The notes under the pieces were generated by a model. That model was not told where the DNA came from, did no database searches, and was given only the letters and a program-made list of their open reading frames with translations. DNA of 64,000 bases from Oenanthe sinensis (taxonomy: Eukaryota; Streptophyta; Magnoliopsida; Apiales; Apiaceae): positions 992,001-1,056,000 of the forward strand of contig JAPMAC010000234.1 of assembly GCA_028671895.1 (NCBI GenBank), read 5' to 3'. Shown one piece after another: positions 1 through 15,533 of the stretch; position 1 is the first letter of the stretch; the number at the start of each line of letters is the position of its first letter. The position numbers were made by a program, and so were the translations under genes.

Positions 1-3000
1 ATTCGTAACAATATAAGGCTTCATTCTTAACTCGTTTGAACTTGAAAACAAGTTATAGCTTCATTCTTGACTCTTTTGAACTTAAAAACAATTTATAGCT
101 TCATTCTTGACTCGTTTATACATGGAAACAACTTGAAAGAACTTCTAGCATCATTATTGACTCATTTGTCCATGAAAACAATTTGTAACAATATAAGGCT
201 TCATTCTTATCTTGTTTGAACTTGAAAGCCACTTATAGCTTCATTCTTGACTCGTTTGTACATGGAAATAACTTGTGAAATCTCGTAGGATCAATCTTCA
301 CTCATTTGAACATGAAAACAATTCGTAACAATATAAGGCTTCATTCTTAACTCGTTTGAACTTGAAAACAAGTTATAGCTTCATTCTTGACTCTTTTGAA
401 CTTAAAAACAATTTATAGCTTCATTCTTGACTCGTTTATACATGGAAACAACTTGAAAGAACTTCTAGCATCATTCTTGACTCATTTATACAGGAAAACA
501 ATTTGTAACAATTTAAGGCTTCATTCTTAACTCGTTTGAACTTGAAAGCCACTTATAGCTTCATTCTTGACTCGTTTGTACATGGAAATAACTTCTAAAA
601 ACTCGTAGGATCAATCTTTACTCATTTGAACATGAAAACAATTCGTAATAATTTGAGGCTTCGTTCTTGACTCGTTTTAACATGAAAACAAATTATAGCT
701 TCATTCTTGACTCGTTTGAACTTGAAAACAACTTATAGGATCATTCTTGACTCGTTTATACTTGGAAACAACTTGAAATAACTTCTAGCATTATTCTTGA
801 CTCATTTGTACATGAAAACAATTTGTAACAATATAAGACTTCATTCTTAACTCGTTTGAACTTTAAAGCCATTTATAGCTTTATTCTTTACTCGTTTGAA
901 CTTGAAAATAACTTATAGCTTCATTCTTGACTCGTTTATACATGGAATCAACTTCGAAGAACTTCTAGCATCATTCTTGACTCATTTGTTCATGAAACTA
1001 TTTGTAACAATATAAGGCTTCATTCTTAACTTGTTTGAACTTGAAAGCCACTTATAGCTTCATTCTTGACTCGTTTGTACATGGAAATAACTTGTAAAAA
1101 CTCGTAGGATCAATCTTTACTCATTTGAACATGAAAACAATTCGTAATAATTTGAGGCTTCGTTCTTGACTCGTTTTAACATGAAAACAAATTATAGCTT
1201 CATTCTTGACTCGTTTGAACTTGAAAACAACTTATAGGATCATTCTTGACTCGTTTATACTTGGAAACAACTTGAAAGAACTTCTAGCATCATTCTTGAC
1301 TCACTTGTACATGAAAACAATTTGTAACAATATAAGACTTCATTCTTAACTCGTTTGAACTTTAAAGCCATTTATAGCTTGATTCTTGAATCGTTTGAAC
1401 TTGAAAACAACTTATAGGATCATTCTTTACTCGTTTATACTTGGAAACAACTTGAAAGAACTTCTAGCATCATTCTTGACTTATTTGTACATGAAAACAA
1501 TTTGTAACAATATAAGACTTCATTCTTAACTCGTTTGAACTTTAAAGCCACTTATAGCTTTATTCTAGACTCGTTTGAACTTGAAAAGAACTTATAGCTT
1601 CATTCTTGACTCGTTTATACATGGAATCAACTTGAAAGAACTTCTACCATCATTATTGACTCATTTGTCCATGAAAACAATTTGTAACAATATAAGGCTT
1701 CATTCTTATCTTGTTTGAACTTGAAAGCCACTTATAGCTTCATTCTTGACTCGTTTGTACATGGAAATAACTTGTGAAATCTCGTAGGATCAATCTTCAC
1801 TCATTTGAACATGAAAACAATTCGTAACAATATAAGACTTCATTCTTAACTCGTTTGAACTTGAAAACAAGTTATAGCTTCATTCTTGACTCTTTTGAAC
1901 TTAAAAACAATTTATAGCTTCATTCTTGAATCGTTTATACATGGAAACAACTTGGAAGAACTTCTAGCATCATTCTTGACTCATTTATACAGGAAAACAA
2001 TTTGTAACAATTTAAGGCTTCATTCTTAACTCGTTTGAACTTGAAAGCCACTTATAGCTTCATTCTTGACTCGTTTGTACATGGAAATAACTTCTAAAAA
2101 CTCGTAGGATCAATCTTTACTCATTTGAACATGAAAACAATTCGTAATAATTTGAGGCTACGTTCTTGACTCGTTTTAACATGAAAACAAATTATAGCTT
2201 CATTCTTGACTCGTTTGAACTTGAAAACAACTTATAGGATCATTCTTGACTCGTTTATAATTGGAAACAACTTGAAAGAACTTCTAGCATTATTCTTGAC
2301 TCATTTGTACATGAAAACAATTTATAACAATATAAGACTTCATTCTTAACTCGTTTGAACTTTAAAGCCATTTATAGCTTTATTCTTGACTCGTTTTAAC
2401 TTGAAAACAACTTATAGCTTCATTCTTGACTTGTTTATACATGGAATCAACTTGAAAGAACTTCTAGCATCATTCTTGACTCATTTGTTCATGAAACTAT
2501 TTGTAACAATATAAGGCTTCATTCTTAACTTGTTTGAACTTGAAAGCCACTTATAGCTTCATTCTTGACTCGTTTGTACATGGAAATAACTTGTAAAAAC
2601 TTGTAGGATCAATCTTTACTCATTTGAACATGAAAACAATTCGTAATAATTTGAGGCTTCGTTCTTGACTCGTTTTAACATGAAAACAAATTATAGCTTC
2701 ATTCTTGACTCGTTTGAACTTGAAAACAACTTATAGGATCATTCTTGACTCGTTTATACTTGGAAACAACTTGAAAGAACTTCTAGCATCATTCTTGACT
2801 CACTTGTACATGAAAACAATTTGTAACAATATAAGACTTCATTCTTAACTCGTTTGAACTTTAAAGCCATTTATAGCTTGATTCTTGAATCGTTTGAACT
2901 TGAAAACAACTTATAGGATCATTCTTTACTCGTTTATACTTGGAAACAACTTGAAAGAACTTCTAGCATCATTCTTGACTTATTTGTACATGAAAACAAT

Positions 3001-3349
3001 TTGTAACAATATAAGACTTCATTCTTAACTCGTTTGAACTTTAAAGCCACTTATAGCTTTATTCTAGACTCATTTGAACTTGAAAAGAACTTATAGCTTC
3101 ATTCTTGACTCGTTTATACATGCAATCAACTTGAAAGAACTTCTAGCATCATTATTGACTCATTTGTCCATGAAAACAATTTGTAACAATATAAGGCTTC
3201 ATTCTTATCTTGTTTGAACTTGAAAGCCACTTATAGCTTCATTCTTGACTCGTTTGTACATGGAAATAACTTGTGAAATCTCGTAGGATCAATCTTCACT
3301 CATTTGAACATGAAAACAATTCGTAACAATATAAGGCTTCATTCTTAAC

Positions 3350-6300
3350 TCGTTTGAACTTTAAAGCCATTTATAGCTTTATTCTTTACTCGTTTGAACT
3401 TGAAAACAACTTATAGCTTCATTCTTGACTCGTTTATACATGGAATCAACTTCGAAGAACTTCTAGCATCATTCTTGACTCATTTGTTCATGAAACTATT
3501 TGTAACAATATAAGGCTTCATTCTTAACTTGTTTGAACTTGAAAGCCACTTATAGCTTCATTCTTGACTCGTTTGTACATGGAAATAACTTGTAAAAACT
3601 CGTAGGATCAATCTTTACTCATTTGAACATGAAAACAATTCGTAATAATTTGAGGCTTCGTTCTTGACTCGTTTTAACATGAAAACAAATTATAGCTTCA
3701 TTCTTGACTCGTTTGAACTTGAAAACAACTTATAGGATCATTCTTGACTCGTTTATACTTGGAAACAACTTGAAAGAACATCTAGCATCATTCTTGACTC
3801 ACTTGTACATGAAAACAATTTGTAACAATATAAGACTTCATTCTTAACTCGTTTGAACTTTAAAGCCATTTATAGCTTGATTCTTGAATCGTTTGAACTT
3901 GAAAACAACTTATAGGATCATTCTTTACTCGTTTATACTTGGAAACAACTTGAAAGAACTTCTAGCATCATTCTTGACTTATTTGTACATGAAAACAATT
4001 TGTAACAATATAAGACTTCATTCTTAACTCGTTTGAACTTTAAAGCCACTTATAGCTTTATTCTAGACTCATTTGAACTTGAAAAGAACTTATAGCTTCA
4101 TTCTTGACTCGTTTATACATGGAATCAACTTGAAAGAACTTCTAGCATCATTATTGACTCATTTGTCCATGAAAACAATTTGTAACAATATAAGGCTTCA
4201 TTCTTATCTTGTTTGAACTTGAAAGCCACTTATAGCTTCATTCTTGACTCGTTTGTACATGGAAATAACTTGTGAAATCTCGTAGGATCAATCTTCACTC
4301 ATTTGAACATGAAAACAATTCGTAACAATATAAGGCTTCATTCTTAACTCGTTTGAACTTGAAAACAAGTTATAGCTTCATTCTTGACTCTTTTGAACTT
4401 AAAAACAATTTATAGCTTCATTCTTGACTCGTTTATACATGGAAACAACTTGAAAGAACTTCTAGCATCATTCTTGACTCATTTATACAGGAAAACAATT
4501 TGTAACAATTTAAGGCTTCATTCTTAACTCGTTTGAACTTGAAAGCCACTTATAGCTTCATTCTTGACTCGTTTGTACATGGAAATAACTTCTAAAAACT
4601 CGTAGGATCAATCTTTACTCATTTGAACATGAAAACAATTCGTAATAATTTGAGGCTACGTTCTTGACTCGTTTTAACATGAAAACAAATTATAGCTTCA
4701 TTCTTGACTCGTTTGAACTTGAAAACAACTTATAGGATCATTCTTGACTCGTTTATACTTGGAAATAACTTGAAAGAACTTCTAGCATCATTCTTGACTC
4801 ACTTGTACATGAAAACAATTTGTAACAATATAAGACTTCATTCTTAACTCGTTTGAACTTTAAAGCCATTTATAGTTTTATTCTTGAATCGTTTGAACTT
4901 GAAAACAACTTATAGCTTCATTCTTGACTCGTTTATACTTGGAATCAACTTGAAAGAACTTCTAGCATCATTCTTGACTCATTTGTTCATGAAACTATTT
5001 GTAACAATATAAGGCTTCATTCTTAACTTGTTTGAACTTGAAAGCCACTTATAGCTTCATTCTTGACTCGTTTGTACTTGGAAATAACTTGTAAAAACTC
5101 GTAGGATCAATCTTTACTCATTTGAACATGAAAACAATTCGTAATAATTTGAGGCTTCGTTCTTGACTCTTTTTAACATGAAAACAAATTATAGCTTCAT
5201 TCTTGACTCGTTTGAACTTGAAAATAACTTATAGGATCATTCTTGACTCGTTTATACTTGGAAACAACTTGAAAGAACTTCTAGCATCATTCTTGACTCA
5301 CTTGTACATGAAAACAATTTGTAACAATATAAGACTTCATTTTTAACTCGTTTGAACTTTAAAGCCATTTATAGCTTTATTCTTGAATCGTTTGAACTTG
5401 AAAACAACTTATAGCTTCATTCTTGACTCGTTTATACTTGGAATCAACTTGAAAGAACTTCTAGCATCATTCTTGACTCATTTGTTCATGAAACTATTTG
5501 TAACAGTATAAGGTTTCATTCTTAACTTGTTTGAACTTGAAAGCCACTTATAGCTTCATTCTTGACTCGTTTGTACATGGAAATAACTTGTAAAATCTCG
5601 TAGGATCAATCTTCACTCATTTGAACATGAAAACAATTCGTAATAATTTGAGGCTTCGTTCTTGACTCGTTTTAACATGAAAACAAATTATAGCTTCATT
5701 CTTGACTCGTTTGAACTTGAAAACAACTTATAGGATCATTCTTGACTCGTTTATACTTGGAAACAACTTGCAAGAACTTCTAGCATCATTCTTGACTCAT
5801 TTGTACATGAAAACAATTTGTAACAATATAAGACTTCATTCTTAACTCGTTTGAACTTTAAAGCCATTTATAGCTTTATTCTTGAATCGTTTGAACTTGA
5901 AAACAACTTATAGCTTCATTCTTGACTCGTTTATACATGGAATCAACTTGAAAGAACTTCTAGCATCATTCTTGACTCATTTGTTCATGAAACTATTTGT
6001 AACAGTATAAGGTTTCATTCTTAACTTGTTTGAACTTGAAAGCCACTTATAGCTTCATTCTTGACTCGTTTGTACATGGAAATAACTTGTAAAATCTCGT
6101 AGGATCAATCTTCACTCATTTGAACATGAAAACAATTCGTAATAATTTGAGGCTTCGTTCTTGACTCGTTTTAACATGAAAACAAATTATAGCTTCATTC
6201 TTGACTCGTTTGAACTTGAAAACAACTTATAGGATCATTCTTGACTCGTTTATACTTGGAAACAACTTGCAAGAACTTCTAGCATCATTCTTGACTCATT

Positions 6301-7343
6301 TGTACATGAAAACAATTTGTAACAATATAAGACTTCATTCTTAACTCGTTTGAACTTTAAAGCCATTTATAGCTTTATTCTTGAATCGTTTGAACTTGAA
6401 AACAACTTATAGCTTCATTCTTGACTCGTTTATACTTGGAATAAACTTGAAAGAACTTCTAGCATCATTCTTGACTCATTTGTTCATGAAACTATTTGTA
6501 ACAGTATAAGGTTTCATTCTTAACTTGTTTGAACTTGAAAGCCACTTATAGCTTCATTCTTGACTCGTTTGTACATGGAAATAACTTGTAAAATCTCGTA
6601 GGATCAATCTTCACTCATTTGAACATGAAAACAATTCGTAATAATTTGAGGCTTCGTTCTTGACTCGTTTTAACATGAAAACAAATTATAGCTTCATTCT
6701 TGACTCGTTTGAACTTGAAAACAACTTATAGCTTCATTCTTGACTCGTTTATACTTGGAAACAACTTGCAAGAACTTCTAGCATCATTCTTGACTCATTT
6801 GTACATGAAAACAATTTGTAACAATATAAGACTTCATTCTTAACTCGTTTGAACTTTAAAGCCATTTATAGCTTTATTCTTGAATCGTTTGAACTTGAAA
6901 ACAACTTATAGCTTCATTCTTGACTCGTTTATACATGGAATAAACTTGAAAGAACTTCTAGCATCATTCTTGACTCATTTGTTCATGAAACTATTTGTAA
7001 CAATATAAGGCTTCATTCTTAACTTGTTTGAACATGAAAGCCACTTATAGCTTCATTCTTGACTCGTTTGTACATGGAAATAACTTGTAAAATCTCGTAG
7101 GATCAATCTTCACTCATTTGAACATGAAAACAATTCGTAACAATATAAGGCTTCATTCTTAACTCGTTTGAACTTGAAAACAAGTTATAGCTTCATTCTT
7201 GACTCGTCTGAACTTAAAAACAACTAATAGCTTCATTCTTGACTCGTTTATACTTGGAAACAACTTGCAAGAACTTCTAGCATCATTCTTGACTCATTTG
7301 TACATGAAAACAATTTGTAACAATATAAGACTTCATTCTTAAC
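3350..7343. repeat. Satellite block duplication, left array, copy 1
   Basis: This block of about 4.0 kb recurs immediately downstream at an offset of 3,994 bp, which is eight 499-bp units. It shares with the next copy the unusual spacing series 680, 320, 499 of the GTAGGATC marker. It also shares private variants: GAGGCTACG near 4650, GGAAATAACTTGAAAG near 4761 and CATTTTTAACTCG near 5339. Edges are approximate because both flanks are the same satellite. A few single-base differences between copies are visible. Confidence 0.85.
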
Positions 7344-10300
7344 TCGTTTGAACTTTAAAGCCATTTATAGCTTTATTCTTTACTCGTTTGAACTTGAAAA
7401 CAACTTATAGCTTCATTCTTGACTCGTTTATACATGGAATAAACTTGAAAGAACTTCTAGCATCATTCTTGACTCATTTGTTCATGAAACTATTTGTAAC
7501 AATATAAGGCTTCATTCTTAACTTGTTTGAACTTGAAAGCCACTTATAGCTTCATTCTTGACTCGTTTGTACATGGAAATAACTTGTAAAAACTCGTAGG
7601 ATCAATCTTTACTCATTTGAACATGAAAACAATTCGTAATAATTTGAGGCTTCGTTCTTGACTCGTTTTAACATGAAAACAAATTATAGCTTCATTCTTG
7701 ACTCGTTTGAACTTGAAAACAACTTATAGGATCATTCTTGACTCGTTTATACTTGGAAACAACTTGAAAGAACTTCTAGCATCATTCTTGACTCACTTGT
7801 ACATGAAAACAATTTGTAACAATATAAGACTTCATTCTTAACTCGTTTGAACTTTAAAGCCATTTATAGCTTGATTCTTGAATCGTTTGAACTTGAAAAC
7901 AACTTATAGGATCATTCTTTACTCGTTTATACTTGGAAACAACTTGAAAGAACTTCTAGCATCATTCTTGACTTATTTGTACATGAAAACAATTTGTAAC
8001 AATATAAGACTTCATTCTTAACTCGTTTGAACTTTAAAGCCACTTATAGCTTTATTCTAGACTCATTTAAACTTGAAAAGAACTTATAGCTTCATTCTTG
8101 ACTCGTTTATACATGGAATCAACTTGAAAGAACTTCTAGCATCATTATTGACTCATTTGTCCATGAAAACAATTTGTAACAATATAAGGCTTCATTCTTA
8201 TCTTGTTTGAACTTGAAAGCCACTTATAGCTTCATTCTTGACTCGTTTGTACATGGAAATAACTTGTGAAATCTCGTAGGATCAATCTTCACTCATTTGA
8301 ACATGAAAACAATTCGTAACAATATAAGGCTTCATTCTTAACTCGTTTGAACTTGAAAACAAGTTATAGCTTCATTCTTGACTCTTTTGAACTTAAAAAC
8401 AATTTATAGCTTCATTCTTGACTCGTTTATACATGGAAACAACTTGAAAGAACTTCTAGCATCATTCTTGACTCATTTATACAGGAAAACAATTTGTAAC
8501 AATTTAAGGCTTCATTCTTAACTCGTTTGAACTTGAAAGCCACTTATAGCTTCATTCTTGACTCGTTTGTACATGGAAATAACTTCTAAAAACTCGTAGG
8601 ATCAATCTTTACTCATTTGAACATGAAAACAATTCGTAATAATTTGAGGCTACGTTCTTGACTCGTTTTAACATGAAAACAAATTATAGCTTCATTCTTG
8701 ACTCGTTTGAACTTGAAAACAACTTATAGGATCATTCTTGACTCGTTTATACTTGGAAATAACTTGAAAGAACTTCTAGCATCATTCTTGACTCACTTGT
8801 ACATGAAAACAATTTGTAACAATATAAGACTTCATTCTTAACTCGTTTGAACTTTAAAGCCATTTATAGTTTTATTCTTGAATCGTTTGAACTTGAAAAC
8901 AACTTATAGCTTCATTCTTGACTCGTTTATACTTGGAATCAACTTGAAAGAACTTCTAGCATCATTCTTGACTCATTTGTTCATGAAACTATTTGTAACA
9001 ATATAAGGCTTCATTCTTAACTTGTTTGAACTTGAAAGCCACTTATAGCTTCATTCTTGACTCGTTTGTACTTGGAAATAACTTGTAAAAACTCGTAGGA
9101 TCAATCTTTACTCATTTGAACATGAAAACAATTCGTAATAATTTGAGGCTTCGTTCTTGACTCTTTTTAACATGAAAACAAATTATAGCTTCATTCTTGA
9201 CTCGTTTGAACTTGAAAATAACTTATAGGATCATTCTTGACTCGTTTATACTTGGAAACAACTTGAAAGAACTTCTAGCATCATTCTTGACTCACTTGTA
9301 CATGAAAACAATTTGTAACAATATAAGACTTCATTTTTAACTCGTTTGAACTTTAAAGCCATTTATAGCTTTATTCTTGAATCGTTTGAACTTGAAAACA
9401 ACTTATAGCTTCATTCTTGACTCGTTTATACTTGGAATCAACTTGAAAGAACTTCTAGCATCATTCTTGACTCATTTGTTCATGAAACTATTTGTAACAG
9501 TATAAGGTTTCATTCTTAACTTGTTTGAACTTGAAAGCCACTTATAGCTTCATTCTTGACTCGTTTGTACATGGAAATAACTTGTAAAATCTCGTAGGAT
9601 CAATCTTCACTCATTTGAACATGAAAACAATTCGTAATAATTTGAGGCTTCGTTCTTGACTCGTTTTAACATGAAAACAAATTATAGCTTCATTCTTGAC
9701 TCGTTTGAACTTGAAAACAACTTATAGGATCATTCTTGACTCGTTTATACTTGGAAACAACTTGCAAGAACTTCTAGCATCATTCTTGACTCATTTGTAC
9801 ATGAAAACAATTTGTAACAATATAAGACTTCATTCTTAACTCGTTTGAACTTTAAAGCCATTTATAGCTTTATTCTTGAATCGTTTGAACTTGAAAACAA
9901 CTTATAGCTTCATTCTTGACTCGTTTATACATGGAATCAACTTGAAAGAACTTCTAGCATCATTCTTGACTCATTTGTTCATGAAACTATTTGTAACAGT
10001 ATAAGGTTTCATTCTTAACTTGTTTGAACTTGAAAGCCACTTATAGCTTCATTCTTGACTCGTTTGTACATGGAAATAACTTGTAAAATCTCGTAGGATC
10101 AATCTTCACTCATTTGAACATGAAAACAATTCGTAATAATTTGAGGCTTCGTTCTTGACTCGTTTTAACATGAAAACAAATTATAGCTTCATTCTTGACT
10201 CGTTTGAACTTGAAAACAACTTATAGGATCATTCTTGACTCGTTTATACTTGGAAACAACTTGCAAGAACTTCTAGCATCATTCTTGACTCATTTGTACA

Positions 10301-11337
10301 TGAAAACAATTTGTAACAATATAAGACTTCATTCTTAACTCGTTTGAACTTTAAAGCCATTTATAGCTTTATTCTTGAATCGTTTGAACTTGAAAACAAC
10401 TTATAGCTTCATTCTTGACTCGTTTATACTTGGAATAAACTTGAAAGAACTTCTAGCATCATTCTTGACTCATTTGTTCATGAAACTATTTGTAACAGTA
10501 TAAGGTTTCATTCTTAACTTGTTTGAACTTGAAAGCCACTTATAGCTTCATTCTTGACTCGTTTGTACATGGAAATAACTTGTAAAATCTCGTAGGATCA
10601 ATCTTCACTCATTTGAACATGAAAACAATTCGTAATAATTTGAGGCTTCGTTCTTGACTCGTTTTAACATGAAAACAAATTATAGCTTCATTCTTGACTC
10701 GTTTGAACTTGAAAACAACTTATAGCTTCATTCTTGACTCGTTTATACTTGGAAACAACTTGCAAGAACTTCTAGCATCATTCTTGACTCATTTGTACAT
10801 GAAAACAATTTGTAACAATATAAGACTTCATTCTTAACTCGTTTGAACTTTAAAGCCATTTATAGCTTTATTCTTGAATCGTTTGAACTTGAAAACAACT
10901 TATAGCTTCATTCTTGACTCGTTTATACATGGAATAAACTTGAAAGAACTTCTAGCATCATTCTTGACTCATTTGTTCATGAAACTATTTGTAACAATAT
11001 AAGGCTTCATTCTTAACTTGTTTGAACTTGAAAGCCACTTATAGCTTCATTCTTGACTCGTTTATACATGGAAATAACTTGTAAAATCTCGTAGGATCAA
11101 TCTTCACTCATTTGAACATGAAAACAATTCGTAACAATATAAGGCTTCATTCTTAACTCGTTTGAACTTGAAAACAAGTTATAGCTTCATTCTTGACTCG
11201 TCTGAACTTAAAAACAACTAATAGCTTCATTCTTGACTCGTTTATACTTGGAAACAACTTGCAAGAACTTCTAGCATCATTCTTGACTCATTTGTACATG
11301 AAAACAATTTGTAACAATATAAGACTTCATTCTTAAC
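7344..11337. repeat. Satellite block duplication, left array, copy 2
   Basis: Second copy of the block that begins near 3350. The marker positions 7596, 8276, 8596, 9095, 9594, 10093, 10592 and 11091 each equal the first-copy position plus 3,994. Similarity fades near 11365, where the two stretches differ at a TTTACTCG versus TTGAATCG subunit. The arrangement points to a recent unequal exchange or rolling-circle amplification of a multi-unit block. Confidence 0.85.
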
Positions 11338-14300
11338 TCGTTTGAACTTTAAAGCCATTTATAGCTTTATTCTTGAATCGTTTGAACTTGAAAACAACTT
11401 ATAGCTTCATTCTTGACTCGTTTATACATGGAATCAACTTGAAAGAACTTCTAGCATCATTCTTGACTCATTTGTTCATGAAACTATTTGTAACAGTATA
11501 AGGTTTCATTCTTAACTTGTTTGAACTTGAAAGCCACTTATAGCTTCATTCTTGACTCGTTTGTACATGGAAATAACTTGTAAAATCTCGTAGGATCAAT
11601 CTTCACTCATTTGAACATGAAAACAATTCGTAATAATTTGAGGCTTCGTTCTTGACTCGTTTTAACATGAAAACAAATTATAGCTTCATTCTTGACTCGT
11701 TTGAACTTGAAAACAACTTATAGGATCATTCTTGACTCGTTTATACTTGGAAACAACTTGAAAGAACTTCTAGCATCATTCTTGACTCACTTGTACATGA
11801 AAACAATTTGTAACAATATAAGACTTCATTCTTAACTCGTTTGAACTTTAAAGCCATTTATAGATTTATTCTTGAATCGTTTGAACTTGAAAACAACTTA
11901 TAGCTTCATTCTTGACTCGTTTATACATGGAATCAACTTGAAAGAACTTCTAGCATCATTCTTGACTCATTTGTTCATGAAACTATTTGTAACAATATAC
12001 GGTTTCATTCTTAACTTGTTTGAACTTGAAAGCCACTTATAGCTTCATTCTTGACTCGTTTGTACATGGAAATAACTTGTAAAATCTCGTAGGATCAATC
12101 TTCACTCATTTGAACATGAAAACAATTCGTAATAATTTGAGGCTTCGTTCTTGACTTGTTTTAACATGAAAACAAATTATAGCTTCATTCTTGACTCGTT
12201 TGAACTTGAAAACAACTTATAGGATCATTCTTGACTCGTTTATACTTGGAAACAACTTGAAAGAACTTCTAGCATCATTCTTGACTCACTTGTACATGAA
12301 AACAATTTGTAACAATATAAGACTTCATTCTTAACTCGTTTGAACTTTAAAGCCATTTATAGATTTATTCTTGAATCGTTTGAACTTGAAAACAACTTAT
12401 AGCTTCATTCTTGACTCGTTTATACATGGAATCAACTTGAAAGAACTTCTAGCATCATTCTTGACTCATTTGTTCATGAAACTATTTGTAACAATATACG
12501 GTTTCATTCTTAACTTGTTTGAACTTGAAAGCCACTTATAGCTTCATTCTTGACTCGTTTGTACATGGAAATAACTTGTAAAATCTCGTAGGATCAATCT
12601 TCACTCATTTGAACATGAAAACAATTCGTAATAATTTGAGGCTTCGTTCTTGACTTGTTTTAACATGAAAACAAATTATAGCTTCATTCTTGACTCGTTT
12701 GAACTTGAAAACAACTTATAGGATCATTCTTGACTCGTTTATACTTGGAAACAACTTGAAAGAACTTCTAGCATCATTCTTGACTCACTTGTACATGAAA
12801 ACAATTTGTAACAATATAAGACTTCATTCTTAACTTGTTTGAACTTTAAAGCCATTTATAGCTTTATTCTTGAATCGTTTGAACTTGAAAACAACTTATA
12901 GCTTCATTCTTGACTCGTTTATACTTGGAATAAACTTGAAAGAACTTCTAGCATCATTCTTGACTCATTTGTTCATGAAACTATTTGTAACAATATAAGG
13001 CTTCATTCTTAACTTGTTTGAACTTGAAAGCCACTTATAGCTTCATTCTTGACTCGTTTATACATGGAAATAACTTGTAAAATCTCGTAGGATCAATCTT
13101 CACTCATTTGAACATGAAAACAATTCGTAACAATATAAGGCTTCATTCTTAACTCGTTTGAACTTGAAAACAAGTTATAGCTTCATTCTTGACTCGTCTG
13201 AACTTAAAAACAACTAATAGCTTCATTCTTGACTCGTTTATACTTGGAAACAACTTGCAAGAACTTCTAGCATCATTCTTGACTCATTTGTACATGAAAA
13301 CAATTTGTAACAATATAAGACTTCATTCTTAACTCGTTTGAACTTTAAAGCCATTTATAGCTTTATTCTTGAATCGTTTGAACTTGAAAACAACTTATAG
13401 CTTCATTCTTGACTCGTTTATACATGGAATCAACTTGAAAGAACTTCTAGCATCATTCTTGACTCATTTGTTCATGAAACTATTTGTAACAGTATAAGGT
13501 TTCATTCTTAACTTGTTTGAACTTGAAAGCCACTTATAGCTTCATTCTTGACTCGTTTGTACATGGAAATAACTTGTAAAATCTCGTAGGATCAATCTTC
13601 ACTCATTTGAACATGAAAACAATTCGTAATAATTTGAGGCTTCGTTCTTGACTCGTTTTAACATGAAAACAAATTATAGCTTCATTCTTGACTCGTTTGA
13701 ACTTGAAAACAACTTATAGGATCATTCTTGACTCGTTTATACTTGGAAACAACTTGAAAGAACTTCTAGCATCATTCTTGACTCACTTGTACATGAAAAC
13801 AATTTGTAACAATATAAGACTTCATTCTTAACTCGTTTGAACTTTAAAGCCATTTATAGATTTATTCTTGAATCGTTTGAACTTGAAAACAACTTATAGC
13901 TTCATTCTTGACTCGTTTATACATGGAATCAACTTGAAAGAACTTCTAGCATCATTCTTGACTCATTTGTTCATGAAACTATTTGTAACAATATACGGTT
14001 TCATTCTTAACTTGTTTGAACTTGAAAGCCACTTATAGCTTCATTCTTGACTCGTTTGTACATGGAAATAACTTGTAAAATCTCGTAGGATCAATCTTCA
14101 CTCATTTGAACATGAAAACAATTCGTAATAATTTGAGGCTTCGTTCTTGACTTGTTTTAACATGAAAACAAATTATAGCTTCATTCTTGACTCGTTTGAA
14201 CTTGAAAACAACTTATAGGATCATTCTTGACTCGTTTATACTTGGAAACAACTTGAAAGAACTTCTAGCATCATTCTTGACTCACTTGTACATGAAAACA

Positions 14301-15533
14301 ATTTGTAACAATATAAGACTTCATTCTTAACTTGTTTGAACTTTAAAGCCATTTATAGCTTTATTCTTGAATCGTTTGAACTTGAAAACAACTTATAGCT
14401 TCATTCTTGACTCGTTTATACTTGGAATCAACTTGAAAGAACTTCTAGCATCATTCTTGACTCATTTGTTCATGAAACTATTTGTAACAATATAAGGTTT
14501 CATTCTTAACTTGTTTGAACTTGAAAGCCACTTATAGCTTCATTCTTGACTCGTTTGTACATGGAAATAACTTGTAAAATCTCGTAGGATCAATCTTCAC
14601 TCATTTGAACATGAACACAATTCGTAATAATTTGAGGCTTCGTTCTTGACTCGTTTTAACATGAAAACAAATTATAGCTTCATTCTTGACTCGTTTGAAC
14701 TTGAAAACAACTTATAGGATCATTCTTGACTCGTTTATACTTGGAAACAACTTGAAAGAACTTCTAGCATCATTCTTGACTCATTTGTACATGAAAACAA
14801 TTTGTAACAATATAAGACTTCATTCTTAACTCGTTTGAACTTTAAAGCCATTTATAGCTTTATTCTTGAATCGTTTGAACTTGAAAACAACTTATAGCTT
14901 CATTCTTGACTCGTTTATACATGGAATAAACTTGAAAGAACTTCTAGCATCATTCTTGACTCATTTGTTCATGAAACTATTTGTAACAATATAAGGCTTC
15001 ATTCTTAACTTGTTTGAACTTGAAAGCCACTTATAGCTTCATTCTTGACTCGTTTGTACATGGAAATAACTTGTAAAATCTCGTAGGATCAATCTTCACT
15101 CATTTGAACATGAAAACAATTCGTAACAATATAAGGCTTCATTCTTAACTCGTTTGAACTTGAAAACAAGTTATAGCTTCATTCTTGACTCGTCTGAACT
15201 TAAAAACAACTAATAGCTTCATTCTTGACTCGTTTATACATGGAAACAACTTGAAAGAACTTCTAGCATCATTCTTGACTCATTTATACATGAGAACAAT
15301 TTGTAACAATTTAAGGCTTCATTCTTAAATCGTTTGAACTTGAAAGCCACTTATAGCTTTATTCTTGACTCGTTTGAACTTGAAAATAACTTATAGCTTC
15401 ATTCTTGACTCGTTTATACTTGAAAACAACTTGAAAGAACTTTTAGCATCATTCTTGACTCATTTGTACATGAAAACAATTGGTAACAATTTAAGGCTTC
15501 ATTCTTAACTCGTTTAAACTTGAAAGCCACTTA

